From assembly GCA_017478515.1 (NCBI GenBank), contig JAFVDH010000044.1, forward strand, positions 1 to 46,387: a stretch of DNA of 46,387 nucleotides, read 5' to 3'. The stretch's first letter is position 1. The number at the start of each line of letters is the position of its first letter. Source of the stretch: a bacterium. GTDB lineage: Bacteria; Cyanobacteriota; Vampirovibrionia; Gastranaerophilales; Gastranaerophilaceae. Below the pieces are notes generated by a model, which was not told the DNA's origin, did no database searches, and saw only the letters and a list, made by a program, of their open reading frames with translations. Shown one piece after another: positions 16,628 through 24,447 of this stretch. The translations under genes and the position numbers were made by a program.

Positions 16628-16668
16628 AAGCGGGCGGGTATTGATAATTTATCAATACCCGCCCGCTT
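16628..16668. terminator. Bidirectional terminator after gltX
   Basis: Perfect inverted repeat with AAGCGGGCGGGTATTGATAA as the left arm and its complement on the right, stem of about 18 bp after loop relaxation. T-rich sequence follows on the plus side and A-rich precedes it, so it can serve gltX and the small minus-strand gene. Confidence 0.9.
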
Positions 16669-16673
16669 TTCTA

Positions 16674-16862
16674 CTATTTTTTGTCGAATGTTTCGTCAAA
16701 ATTTTCTAAATCATCAAAATTATATGTTGTGCTTGAAATAAAAAAGACTAACATTAAGCAGAAAAATTTAAATATTAACTTCCAAATAAATTTTATAATT
16801 TTGATAATCCAAACTCCCAGGAACTTTAAACTTTTAATCAATTTGCTTTGTTTTTTTTCCAT
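16674..16862 (-). CDS. Small membrane protein, unknown
   Basis: 62 residues, not recognised. A lysine-rich N-terminus (MEKKQSKLIKSLK) precedes a long hydrophobic stretch (about 14-44) with interspersed lysines, enough for one or two membrane spans, then an acidic tail (DDLENFDETFDKK). GAGGG lies 5 bases before the ATG, a good SD, which is the main reason to prefer this frame over the overlapping plus-strand reading frame. It ends beside the bidirectional terminator. AT-rich DNA can produce such hydrophobic frames by chance, so confidence is moderate. Confidence 0.5.
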   Translation of the reverse strand: MEKKQSKLIKSLKFLGVWIIKIIKFIWKLIFKFFCLMLVFFISSTTYNFDDLENFDETFDKK

Positions 16863-17017
16863 TTGTCCCTCTATTAATTGTAAACTTTAAATATAACTGT
16901 GATTATTTACTGTAACTATAAGTATAAATTTATATTAGCACAAGTATAATGGACTTTTTGTGTATAATTCCATTATTAATTTATGTTTTTTATAAAAATA
17001 TAGATTACCATATAGTT

Positions 17018-17344
17018 ATGGATAAAAAGAAAGCTTTAGGTCAAAGATTAAGAGAGTTACGCAAAGCTAAAAATATTACACAAGAACAGCTTGCGGAGAT
17101 TATTGATGTTGAACCGACAAGTATTAGTAATATTGAATGCGGAAGAAATTATCCGAATTTTGCAAATTTAGAAAAATTATTGGAAAAGTTGGACAGTAGT
17201 TTTTTAGAAATTTTTGACTTTGAGCATTTTGATAATACCGATATTTTAAGAGATAAAATAATAGAATTTACTAAGAATGCAAGTAATAAAGAAATTGAAT
17301 TTTTGTTTAAAACAATTTCTAATCTTAAAGAGTTCAACAGTTAA
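17018..17344 (+). CDS. XRE-family helix-turn-helix regulator
   Basis: 108 residues from the ATG at 17018. A Cro/C1-type HTH fills residues 7-60 (LGQRLRELRKAKNITQEQLA, then SISNIECGRNYPNFANLEKL), followed by a short helical tail (about 75-105) that may mediate dimerisation. An in-frame ATG 69 bases further upstream would add a hydrophobic stretch foreign to the family, so the later start is preferred. There is no clear SD. It precedes the Cys-rich protein gene by 113 bases and could regulate it; this is inference from position only. Confidence 0.8.
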   Translation: MDKKKALGQRLRELRKAKNITQEQLAEIIDVEPTSISNIECGRNYPNFANLEKLLEKLDSSFLEIFDFEHFDNTDILRDKIIEFTKNASNKEIEFLFKTISNLKEFNS

Positions 17345-17423
17345 TTTTGTGTTTCAAATAACAGATATTATTATCGGATATTCAACTGTTCGGTAATTAT
17401 AAATATTCTGTAATTTGTTTATA

Positions 17424-17448
17424 CTTCCTTTTAGATTTTAAAAGGAGG
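17424..17448 (+). promoter_or_regulatory. Hairpin sequestering the SD of the Cys-rich protein gene
   Basis: CTTCCTTTTA pairs with TAAAAGGAGG (10 bp, one G-U, 5-base loop). The 3' arm is the entire SD AAGGAGG, 9 bases before the ATG at 17458. A T-rich run follows, so it could alternatively act as a weak terminator. It suggests translational or attenuation control of the downstream gene. Confidence 0.6.
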
Positions 17449-17457
17449 TTTTATTTT

Positions 17458-17754
17458 ATGAAAGATATTAAAAAGAAAATGATAGAGCTTGCGGAAATTA
17501 ATGAGTCTAATCAAGTAATGATATTAACTTCTAATCTGAAAATAGACGGCACATTTGAACACTGTTCGCCGAAATGTAAGGGTGAGGGTGATGAAATTAT
17601 TGCACTTTCGGATGTTACTGTTTGCAGATTGAATGATTATTGTACATGTGATGAGGATACTTGTGAATGCGATGATTATATGTGCTTTAGATTTCAATGG
17701 TTAAACGTTAATACGCATAAAATTGTCGGATTTAGTATAATTAAAGAAGACTAA
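17458..17754 (+). CDS. Cysteine-rich acidic protein, unknown
   Basis: 98 residues, no signal peptide, not recognised. Eight cysteines are concentrated in the middle: HCSPKCKGEG (near 37-46) and VCRLNDYCTCDEDTCECDDY (near 60-79), plus YMCF. The acidic CxC/CxxxxCxC pattern suggests metal binding or disulfides. The flanking segments (QVMILTSNLKIDGTF, EIIALSDVTVC, NTHKIVGFSII) look like beta strands. A small barrel interrupted by a metal-binding loop is conceivable but unproven. The SD is very strong (AAGGAGG) but lies within a hairpin. A terminator follows, so it is transcribed alone or with the XRE gene. Confidence 0.7.
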   Translation: MKDIKKKMIELAEINESNQVMILTSNLKIDGTFEHCSPKCKGEGDEIIALSDVTVCRLNDYCTCDEDTCECDDYMCFRFQWLNVNTHKIVGFSIIKED

Positions 17755-17768
17755 TAAAAAATTTGAAC

Positions 17769-17805
17769 CGAAACCCTGAGCCACACAATCGGTTTCAGGG
17801 TTTCG
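17769..17805. terminator. Terminator between the Cys-rich gene and recR
   Basis: Eleven-base-pair stem CGAAACCCTGA/TCAGGGTTTCG with a 15-base loop, between converging genes. Only a short A-run follows on the plus side. A competing inner pairing (ACCGA/TCGGT) is possible. Confidence 0.65.
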
Positions 17806-17817
17806 AAAAAGTCTTAA

Positions 17818-18414
17818 TTATAATTCTCTACGTCCCTCAATGGCCTTTGCGAGTGTAACTTCATCCGCAAATTCCAAATCCGTTCCAACAGGAAGACCGA
17901 ATGCAATTCTTGAAATTTTTATATTAAACGGTTTTATTAATTTTGAAAGATAAAGACTTGTCGCTTCACCCTCAACTGACGGTGAAAGAGCGAGAATCAC
18001 TTCTTTTACTTCGTCATTTGTCAGTCTTGTTAAAAGTTCTTTTATTCTTACGTCTTCTGCACCAATTCCGTCTATCGGCGAAATCAGTCCTTGCAGAACA
18101 TGGTACAAACCTTTATATTCATTTGTTTTCTCTATTGCAATCAAATCTTTTGTTTCCGCAACAACACAGATTGTGCTTTGTTCTCTGTTTGTTGAGGAGC
18201 ATATTTCGCATGGGCTTGTTGATGACAGGTTAAAGCATATTTCGCAGGCTTTTGTGTTTTCTTTTGCATCAATCATTGCCTGTGCAAATTTTTCAACCTC
18301 TTCCATCGGCATTTTTAACATGTAAAATGCCAGTCTTTGAGCTGATTTTGGTCCGATTGACGGAAGTTTTTGAAAATATTCTATTAATGTTGCTATTGAC
18401 TTCGGGTAAATCAT
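17818..18414 (-). CDS. recR: Recombination protein RecR
   Basis: DNA-clamp protein that works with RecO (and RecF) to load RecA at single-strand gaps. At 198 residues it has the family length. It has an N-terminal HhH region ([24 protein letters not shown]), a four-Cys zinc finger ([16 protein letters not shown], near 56-71) and a Toprim domain ([31 protein letters not shown]). Its start overlaps the ybaB stop by one base (TAATG), so translation is coupled, the widespread ybaB-recR pair. Confidence 0.97.
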   Translation of the reverse strand: MIYPKSIATLIEYFQKLPSIGPKSAQRLAFYMLKMPMEEVEKFAQAMIDAKENTKACEICFNLSSTSPCEICSSTNREQSTICVVAETKDLIAIEKTNEYKGLYHVLQGLISPIDGIGAEDVRIKELLTRLTNDEVKEVILALSPSVEGEATSLYLSKLIKPFNIKISRIAFGLPVGTDLEFADEVTLAKAIEGRREL

Positions 18415-18746
18415 TAGAACAATCCCGGAATGCTTATTCCGCCTGTTATCGACTTCATTTTAGCTTCCATTTTTGAACTTGCTTGTTCTGTTGCCTGTTT
18501 TATTGCTGTTGTTATTAAATCTTCAAGCATTTCAACTGTATCATCGTCAACAGACTCAGGATTTTCTGAATTTATTGCTTCTTTTGAAAGTTTTATTGTT
18601 TTAAATTGTGCTTTGCCGTCTAAAGTTACTTTTACAGCTCCGTTTTGTACTTCTACGGTTATTTCTTCATTTGCTAATTCTTCTTGAGCCTCTTGCAATT
18701 TCTTTTGAATTGTTTGGGCTTTTTTCATCATTCCCATTATATCCAT
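18414..18746 (-). CDS. ybaB: YbaB/EbfC family nucleoid-associated protein
   Basis: Small homodimeric DNA-binding protein of 110 residues. It starts with a long helix ([24 protein letters not shown]) followed by strands ([25 protein letters not shown]) and a C-terminal helix ([20 protein letters not shown]) and ends with GGISIPGLF, matching the family ending. Its usual neighbour recR directly follows with a 1-base overlap. The message begins close to the divergent matrixin-like gene. Confidence 0.95.
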   Translation of the reverse strand: MDIMGMMKKAQTIQKKLQEAQEELANEEITVEVQNGAVKVTLDGKAQFKTIKLSKEAINSENPESVDDDTVEMLEDLITTAIKQATEQASSKMEAKMKSITGGISIPGLF

Positions 18747-18794
18747 AGTTTTGTAAATCTCCCTTATAAATTTTCCTTTAAGACTTTTTTATTA

Positions 18795-18800
18795 TACAAT
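18795..18800 (+). promoter_or_regulatory. -10 box of the matrixin-like gene, probably leaderless
   Basis: TACAAT lies 6 bases before the ATG at 18807; no SD and no clear -35. It is one of five genes in the window with this arrangement. Confidence 0.45.
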
Positions 18801-18806
18801 AAAGTT

Positions 18807-19622
18807 ATGAATTACAAAACCTATTTAGCAGAAAGTTTTAAAAACGGTCAGTTAATGCGGTGGACATATATGCCGCTTGTTGTTTTTATTGCACCAATGA
18901 ATTTTTATTCTAAACAGGGGCAGGATTATAAGTATAAAAACATGGTTATTAAGGCACTTGAAGTTTGGCAGCGGGCTGCTGCTGGGAAAATTCAAATCCA
19001 ATTAACCGATGATTTATTGTCTTCTAATGTTAACGTTGAATGGCGAAGAGTTGACAGACGTGCTTTGGGGCATTGTTTGTTTAATTATGACGGACAAAAC
19101 AGATTATATAGTGCAGAAGTTTCAATAGGTTTGTCTGATGGTGTAATTCATCAACGATATATGTCTGATGATGAAGTTTATCATACAATTTTACACGAAA
19201 TAGGGCATGCTTTAGGTTTGGGACACAGCCCTTATAAATCAGATATAATGTACACTCCGCACCAATATGGTATGGTTAATCTTTCTCAAAATGATGCTGC
19301 ATCTATTCAATGGCTTTACAGACTGCCGCAGGGTGCAACTTTAAATCAAATTGCCTCTCAATACGGTGTTGGAGGCTCTTATATTGATGAAGTTATTCAG
19401 AGAGTTCTTGAAAAAGGCTACAAATCTGAATTTGAAAAAATTAAAGACGGCGTTATTATGCAGCCGAAAAAAGATTTGATGGAAGAGCATTCAAATATAG
19501 GTGATTTAAAAAAATATAATTTAACATTGCAAAATATACAGCTTTCTCCGAAAGTTTCAAGTTATTTGACCGGCCGCAAGGTTGATGAAAAACCGAAATG
19601 TGAAGAAGATGACCAAAAATAA
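18807..19622 (+). CDS. Matrixin-like zinc metalloprotease (M10 family)
   Basis: 271 residues from ATG 18807. The zinc-binding motif HEIGHALGLGH (about residues 131-141) is complete, followed by the Met-turn SDIMYTPH, so this is a metzincin of the matrixin type. The N-terminal part resembles the matrixin catalytic strand region (KYKNMVIKALEVWQRAAAGKIQIQ, NVNVEWRRV). No signal peptide is evident from this start; residues 20-35 (WTYMPLVVFIAPMNFY) are hydrophobic but not N-terminal. The C-terminal 80 residues are helical and unrecognised. A reading frame extending 41 codons upstream runs antisense into ybaB and its promoter and is unlikely. No SD; -10 close to the ATG. Confidence 0.82.
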   Translation: MNYKTYLAESFKNGQLMRWTYMPLVVFIAPMNFYSKQGQDYKYKNMVIKALEVWQRAAAGKIQIQLTDDLLSSNVNVEWRRVDRRALGHCLFNYDGQNRLYSAEVSIGLSDGVIHQRYMSDDEVYHTILHEIGHALGLGHSPYKSDIMYTPHQYGMVNLSQNDAASIQWLYRLPQGATLNQIASQYGVGGSYIDEVIQRVLEKGYKSEFEKIKDGVIMQPKKDLMEEHSNIGDLKKYNLTLQNIQLSPKVSSYLTGRKVDEKPKCEEDDQK

Positions 19623-19668
19623 ATTTAGTGTATAATGTTAGAGTGTAACATAAGGAAATAATAAAACA

Positions 19669-20535
19669 ATGACTATACAAGATTGGTTTGAAAAGAGAAA
19701 AGAAGCTCAGCTCGAACGCAGAAAAATAGAGGCAAGAGTAGATGAAGATACAAGTCCTAGCCTTTGGACAAAATGCGTTCATTGTGATGCTCAAATTCTT
19801 ATATCTGATTTAGAAGATAATGATAATGTTTGTCCTGTTTGCGAATACCATTTCAGAATAAACGCAAGAACAAGAATTAATCAATTATTTGACGAAAATA
19901 CGTTTGAAGAAATGTTTTCTGAAATAAAACCTGTTGACCCTTTGGAATTTACGGATACAGAGGCATATGTAAACAGATTGGCGGCTGCACAGGAAAAGAC
20001 TTCGCTTAATGATGCTGTAATAACGGGTATCGGCGAAATTGAGGGCCATAAAATAGCTGCGGCAATAATGGATTTTGACTTTATGGGCGGTTCAATGGGA
20101 AGTGCCGTGGGCGAAAAGGTTACAAAAATAATGGAAAAGGCTTTGGAAGAAAAACTGCCTGTTATTGTTGTAACTTCATCCGGCGGAGCAAGAATGCAGG
20201 AAAGTGCGTTGAGTCTTATGCAGATGGCAAAAACTTCTTGTGCTGTTTCTAAATTGGATGAGGCAGGTTTGTTATATATTTGTCTTTTGACTGAACCTAC
20301 TTTTGGCGGTGTTACTGCAAGTTTCGGTACTCTGGGTGATATTATTATTGCTGAACAGGGGGCAAGAATAGGTTTTGCGGGAAGAAGAGTTATTGAGCAG
20401 ACTATTCACCAAAAACTTCCGTCTGATTTCCAAACTGCCGAGTATTTACTTAAAAACGGCCAGGTGGATATCGTTTCTAAAAGAAAAGATTTGAGAAAAA
20501 ATCTTGCAAATATTTTATCGTTGCACAAAGTTTAA
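19669..20535 (+). CDS. accD: Acetyl-CoA carboxylase carboxyltransferase, beta subunit
   Basis: Beta half of the carboxyltransferase that moves CO2 from carboxybiotin to acetyl-CoA, giving malonyl-CoA for fatty acid synthesis. At 288 residues it has the usual length. The N-terminal zinc ribbon has CVHCDAQ (near 37) and CPVCEYHF (near 56). The crotonase-fold core includes MGGSMGSAVGEK, TSSGGARMQESALSLMQM and TEPTFGGVTASFGTLGD, the acyl-CoA binding loops. SD (TAAGGAAA) is 11 bases upstream. First of an accD-accA-prmA run, 23 bases before accA. Confidence 0.97.
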   Translation: MTIQDWFEKRKEAQLERRKIEARVDEDTSPSLWTKCVHCDAQILISDLEDNDNVCPVCEYHFRINARTRINQLFDENTFEEMFSEIKPVDPLEFTDTEAYVNRLAAAQEKTSLNDAVITGIGEIEGHKIAAAIMDFDFMGGSMGSAVGEKVTKIMEKALEEKLPVIVVTSSGGARMQESALSLMQMAKTSCAVSKLDEAGLLYICLLTEPTFGGVTASFGTLGDIIIAEQGARIGFAGRRVIEQTIHQKLPSDFQTAEYLLKNGQVDIVSKRKDLRKNLANILSLHKV

Positions 20536-20558
20536 ATGTTTAAGGAAAGCAGGCTGTT

Positions 20559-21509
20559 ATGGCAGACTTAAAGTTTGAAAAACCTATAAAAGCTATACAT
20601 GAAAAAATTGAAGAATTAAAAAAATTGAGTTTGGAGTCAGGAATGAATTTAGAAAAGGAAATAGAATCTTTCGAAAAACAAGCTGAAGATTATCAGAATG
20701 AAATATATTCGAATTTGAAAATAGAAGATAAACTGCAAATTGCAAGACATTCTGACAGACCAAATTTTTTGGAATATATGGATTTGATGTGTGAAGATTT
20801 CGTAGAACTTCACGGAGACAGAATGGGCTGCGACGACAGAGCTATTATAGGCGGTTTGGCAAAACTTGACGGTAAACCGATTATGTTTGTCGGAACTCAA
20901 AAAGGTAAAAATACAAAAGAAAATCTTGAATATAACTTTGGCATGCCGCAGCCACAAGGTTACAGAAAAGCGATGAGATTATTTGAACATGCAAGCAAGT
21001 TCGGTATACCTATTGTAACACTCGTTGATACACCGGGTGCTTATCCCGGAGTGTCGGCTGAAGCAACAGGACAAGGTATTGCTATTGCTATGAATTTAAG
21101 AGATATGGCTAAATTAAAAGTTCCGGTTATCTCTATAATTACAGGTGAGGGTTGCAGCGGCGGTGCTTTGGGTATTGCTGTCGCTAATGAAGTCCTTATG
21201 CTTGAATACTCTTATTATACGGTTATTTCTCCTGAGGGTTGTGCTTCTATTCTTTGGAGAGATTCTTCTCTTGCTGCTACTGCGGCTGATGCCCTTAAAA
21301 TTTCCGCTCAGGATTTATTAAAATTGAATATTATTGACGGTATAGTTAAAGAACCTATGGGCGGTGCTCATCATAATCATCAGGAAATGGCCGATAATCT
21401 TAAATCTGCTATCTTGGATACTTTGAAAAAATATTCTAAAATGTCTGCTACTAAATTAAAAGAACAACGATATAATAAATATCGAGCTATGGGTGAGTTT
21501 ATTGAATAA
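20559..21509 (+). CDS. accA: Acetyl-CoA carboxylase carboxyltransferase, alpha subunit
   Basis: Alpha half of the A2B2 carboxyltransferase, partner of the adjacent AccD. At 316 residues it is normal. The N-terminal helical region (EKPIKAIHEKIEELKKL) is followed by LHGDRMGCDDRAIIGGLAKL, GTQKGKNTKENLEYNFGM, TLVDTPGAYPG and GEGCSGGALGIAVANEV, the carboxybiotin-binding loops. ISPEGCASILWRD is the alpha-subunit signature. Its end overlaps the likely prmA start, suggesting translational coupling. Confidence 0.97.
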   Translation: MADLKFEKPIKAIHEKIEELKKLSLESGMNLEKEIESFEKQAEDYQNEIYSNLKIEDKLQIARHSDRPNFLEYMDLMCEDFVELHGDRMGCDDRAIIGGLAKLDGKPIMFVGTQKGKNTKENLEYNFGMPQPQGYRKAMRLFEHASKFGIPIVTLVDTPGAYPGVSAEATGQGIAIAMNLRDMAKLKVPVISIITGEGCSGGALGIAVANEVLMLEYSYYTVISPEGCASILWRDSSLAATAADALKISAQDLLKLNIIDGIVKEPMGGAHHNHQEMADNLKSAILDTLKKYSKMSATKLKEQRYNKYRAMGEFIE

Positions 21510-22407
21510 TCAACAACAATATTACGAATTAAGAATTGAAATTAATCCTGATATGGAAGATGAAATTTCAAATATGTGTTTTGAAATGTTTGATTGCGAC
21601 GGAGTTATTTTGGAAGAAGAAGCTTACAAGGACTTGGAAATGGTTTCTACAACAAAAGGTACTCTTAAAGCCTTTATTAAAGATAATGAAAATGTTGCTG
21701 AACGTCTGCAAAATGCAAGAGAATTAATGCTTTCTAACGGATTTAGTGAAGATGATTTGGGCAGTTGGAATTTTACTGTAACAAAAATAGAGAACGAAGA
21801 TTGGTCTAAAAAGTGGAAAGAAAAGTGGGATGTAACTCATGTTACTGATAAAATCACTGTTGTGCCGACATGGATTGATTATGAACCAAAGCAGGATGAA
21901 GTTATAATAGAACTTGACCCGGGGTGTGCATTCGGAACGGGAACTCATCAAACAACACAGCTTTGTATGAAACATCTTGAAAAATACATGCTTAAAAATG
22001 CCGATGTTGCTGATATTGGTATGGGGTCGGGAATTTTATCTGTTTTGGCTAAAAAACTCGGTGCAAATTATGTTTACGGATGCGATATTGACGAAACTGT
22101 TATTCAAACGGCAATTGATAATGCTATTTTGAATAAATGTCCTGATATTGTTTTTGAACTTAATACTGCTGATAGTATTATTAAAAAGTTTGATTTTGTT
22201 TGTGCGAATATCTTGCATAATGTTTTGGCAGAAATTATGGGCGATTTGAAAAATATTATGAAAGATAATGCAGTATTATCTTTGAGCGGTATTTTGGATG
22301 ATAAAAAACCTGTTGTTATTGAGGCAGTAAAAAATAATAATTTAAACATAATAGAAGAACTTCACCAAGACCAATGGACTTCTTTTGTTGTTAAAAAGAT
22401 TTCATAA
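21493..22407 (+). CDS. prmA: Ribosomal protein L11 methyltransferase
   Basis: SAM-dependent trimethylation of ribosomal protein L11 lysines. At 304 residues it is normal. The N-terminal substrate-recruiting domain (YYELRIEINPDMEDEISNMCFE) is followed by LDPGCAFGTGTHQTTQLCM, the SAM loop VADIGMGSGILSVLAKKLG and VCANILHNVLAEI, all PrmA signatures. Two starts are possible: GTG at 21493 (17-base overlap with accA) or TTG at 21502, which has GGGTGAG just upstream and so may be the real one. Third gene of the acc run. Confidence 0.93.
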   Translation: MSLLNNQQQYYELRIEINPDMEDEISNMCFEMFDCDGVILEEEAYKDLEMVSTTKGTLKAFIKDNENVAERLQNARELMLSNGFSEDDLGSWNFTVTKIENEDWSKKWKEKWDVTHVTDKITVVPTWIDYEPKQDEVIIELDPGCAFGTGTHQTTQLCMKHLEKYMLKNADVADIGMGSGILSVLAKKLGANYVYGCDIDETVIQTAIDNAILNKCPDIVFELNTADSIIKKFDFVCANILHNVLAEIMGDLKNIMKDNAVLSLSGILDDKKPVVIEAVKNNNLNIIEELHQDQWTSFVVKKIS

Positions 22408-22443
22408 TTTAATAATAAATAGTTAAAAACTAACTTTTACGAA

Positions 22444-22524
22444 ATGAGTAGCAAACTAAATAAGTTTTTAGAAACAGATTTATCGCAAAATTGTGAAAAT
22501 CCTGATTGTGTCTTTAAATATTAA
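22444..22524 (+). CDS. Possible 26-residue peptide
   Basis: Short frame MSSKLNKFLETDLSQ... ending CENPDCVFKY, located between prmA and its terminator. It lacks an SD; a stop directly before the terminator and a Cys-x5-Cys ending are the only hints that it is real. It may simply be 3' untranslated sequence. Confidence 0.2.
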   Translation: MSSKLNKFLETDLSQNCENPDCVFKY

Positions 22525-22534
22525 AGATATACGC

Positions 22535-22563
22535 AAAAAGCGGTTCGTTTGAGCCGCTTTTTT
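22535..22563. terminator. Terminator between prmA and yqeG
   Basis: AAAAAGCGGTTC pairs with GAGCCGCTTTTT (12 bp, one G-U) with a 5-base loop, then T-rich. It is symmetric, so it probably serves both converging genes. Confidence 0.85.
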
Positions 22564-22588
22564 GTTCTAATTTTATAAAAAGTTTTAA

Positions 22589-23068
22589 TTAGAAATTACG
22601 AATAGTCAGTCTTTCTAAAAATCTTACAAATTTTGTAGGTTTATTTTCGTTTTCATTAATTGAGCCTACAAGAATTGTTCTTGTTCCGCAAAGTTTTCCT
22701 GCAAGAATGTCTGTGAGCGGTCTGTCACCAATAATAACGATATCTTTTGGTTCCATAAATAATTGTTTTATTAAAGTTTTAATTTTTTTTGTCCAAGGTT
22801 TGTGTGCATCTTCTATTATTTTAAATTTAACTGATTTTTTTGCCTTTTTAGTATATTCAGGATTTTTATTGTTTGTTACTATCGCTATGTAAAAATCCTT
22901 TTTGAATTGTTCCATCCATTCAAGAGTTTTTTTTGTAAATTCTCCTGATTTAGAAACCATTATTGTGCTGTCAAGGTCTAAAAATATAGCCTTTATTCCC
23001 ATATCTAAAAGCATTTGGGGTGTTATTTCGTATATATTTTTTAAATTATAATCAGGTTTAAGTATCAT
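22589..23068 (-). CDS. YqeG-family HAD phosphatase
   Basis: 159-residue HAD-superfamily protein (subfamily IIIA, YqeG/Gep4-like). Motif I is FLDLDSTI with the nucleophile Asp near residue 31, motif II is the Thr in VTNNK, and motif III/IV is VIIGDRPLTDILAG. It matches bacterial YqeG, whose eukaryotic relative Gep4 is a phosphatidylglycerophosphate phosphatase; the bacterial substrate is uncertain. It overlaps the end of the U32 gene by 11 bases, so the two are co-translated. Confidence 0.85.
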   Translation of the reverse strand: MILKPDYNLKNIYEITPQMLLDMGIKAIFLDLDSTIMVSKSGEFTKKTLEWMEQFKKDFYIAIVTNNKNPEYTKKAKKSVKFKIIEDAHKPWTKKIKTLIKQLFMEPKDIVIIGDRPLTDILAGKLCGTRTILVGSINENENKPTKFVRFLERLTIRNF

Positions 23069-24299
23069 GATTTTTTATTTCCTTTGTTCTTGCAAGAGCG
23101 TACTTGTAGTTTTTCGGCTCTCTTTCAAATTTTATGTATAATTCGTCATTTGTATTTGCAACTTCTAATTCTTCATTTGTTTTTTTGCTTATAATTTTTG
23201 TCGCAAAAGTAAAATATTGTTCATCAGGAGTTATTATTTCAATTTCTTGACCTTTTAAAAATTTATTTTTAGTTTTTACAAGGTACATATCGTCTTTTTT
23301 ATCCCAGAATTCGCACAAGAAATCTGCACCAGCAAGTCCTTTTGAGATTTCGTAACTGTAGCTTTCGCTGTTGTTATTACCCAAGTAAAAACCTTGTGTG
23401 TAGCCTCTGTTTCCTACTTTTTTTAGTTCCTCGTAGTATTTATGCAAATCACAATTTTGATTTTCAAAAACTTCATCAATAGCGGCTCTGTATGCTTTTG
23501 TTACGGCTGAAACGTAGTATAAACTTTTTGTTCTGCCTTCTATTTTTAAAGAATCAACTCCTGCATCAATTAATTCTCTTAAATATTCAACAAGACATAA
23601 ATCCTTTGGACTTAAAATATGAGTTCCTCTGTCGTCCTGGTTTATTTCATAATATTGATTAGGGCGGGTTTCTTCTACAAGTTTATAACTCCATCTGCAA
23701 GGCTGTGCACAGTTCCCGTGATTAGCTTTTCTTTCGCCGTATGTCATGTAATCGCTCAATAAACATCTGCCTGAAAATGATACGCATTGCGAGCCGTGAA
23801 CAAAAACTTCCAATTCTATATCAGGAACTTGTTCTTTTATCTCTTTAACATCTTTTATTGGTAATTCTCGTGCAAGAATTACACGTTGTGCGCCCATTTG
23901 TTTCCAGAATTTTACCGCTTCGTAGTTTAAGGTATTTGTCTGTGTGCTAACATGAATTGGGGTTTCAGGCATGTATTTTTTTACAATATTAAACACTCCT
24001 AAATCGCTTAAAATAATTGCGTCAGGATTGCTCTCTGTTATTTTGTCCATCGCCTGTTCAAGCATTTTTATATCGTTATTAAATGCAAAAATATTTAGCG
24101 TTAAATAAGCCTTTACATTGTTTTGATGTGCTAAGTCAATGGCGTTTTTAAGGTTTTCCAGCGTTATTAGTTCGCCTTTTCGCATTGCTCTCAAGCTAAA
24201 ATCAACAACGCCCAAATATACTGCATCTGCTCCGTATTGTATTGCATAATCCAGTTTTTCTATGTTTCCTGCGGGTAATAATAATTCCGGTTTCTTCAT
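23058..24299 (-). CDS. U32 family protein (TrhP/YegQ-like tRNA hydroxylation or peptidase U32)
   Basis: 413 residues. The TIM-barrel-like start PELLLPAGNIEKLDYAIQYGADAVYLG is the U32 signature. HVSTQTNTLN, RVILARELPIKDVKEI and FVHGSQCVSFSGRCLLS follow, then NHGNCAQPCRW; the four cysteines probably hold an Fe-S cluster. LKIEGRTKSLYYV completes the family pattern. Relatives TrhP (YegQ) and the YrrN/YrrO pair form 5-hydroxyuridine in tRNA; older annotations call these collagenase-like peptidases. tRNA modification is more likely. It is divergent from pgi across a region with facing TATAAT-like inverted repeats. Confidence 0.85.
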   Translation of the reverse strand: MKKPELLLPAGNIEKLDYAIQYGADAVYLGVVDFSLRAMRKGELITLENLKNAIDLAHQNNVKAYLTLNIFAFNNDIKMLEQAMDKITESNPDAIILSDLGVFNIVKKYMPETPIHVSTQTNTLNYEAVKFWKQMGAQRVILARELPIKDVKEIKEQVPDIELEVFVHGSQCVSFSGRCLLSDYMTYGERKANHGNCAQPCRWSYKLVEETRPNQYYEINQDDRGTHILSPKDLCLVEYLRELIDAGVDSLKIEGRTKSLYYVSAVTKAYRAAIDEVFENQNCDLHKYYEELKKVGNRGYTQGFYLGNNNSESYSYEISKGLAGADFLCEFWDKKDDMYLVKTKNKFLKGQEIEIITPDEQYFTFATKIISKKTNEELEVANTNDELYIKFEREPKNYKYALARTKEIKNHDT

Positions 24300-24321
24300 A
24301 TTTTTATTTTAACTTAAAAGA

Positions 24322-24397
24322 TTTGGTAATTATATATAATTTTACATAAGTTTATGATATTTTTATTATTTTTGTCGGCTTGTATATAATTACCAAA
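24322..24397. promoter_or_regulatory. Facing promoter-like inverted repeats between the U32 gene and pgi
   Basis: TTTGGTAATTATATATAA (24322-24339) is repeated in inverse at 24380-24397. Each half contains a -10-like TATAAT/TATATA reading outward toward its gene. The right half belongs to promoter-like repeat copy B (24361-24395). It is either a pair of back-to-back promoters or a two-site operator. Confidence 0.5.
24361..24395 (+). repeat. 35-bp promoter-like repeat, copy B (upstream of pgi)
   Basis: Differs from copy C (35474-35509) at 4 of 35 positions, all in the middle, while the flanks TTTTATTATTT and CTTGTATATAATTACCA are identical. It ends 52 bases before the pgi ATG, consistent with a promoter. 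Confidence 0.6.
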
Positions 24398-24447
24398 GAT
24401 TTTTTTTAACAATTATGTTAATATAAAAAAAAAGGAGTATGTAAATT

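Noticed and set aside
16681..16890. Plus-strand 69-codon frame opposite the small membrane gene
   Set aside because: It has no SD and the opposite frame has a good one; a mirror effect of AT-rich DNA.
18684..18806. Upstream extension of the matrixin-like frame
   Set aside because: It runs antisense into ybaB and its promoter region, adds unrelated sequence, and the ATG at 18807 fits the close -10 box.
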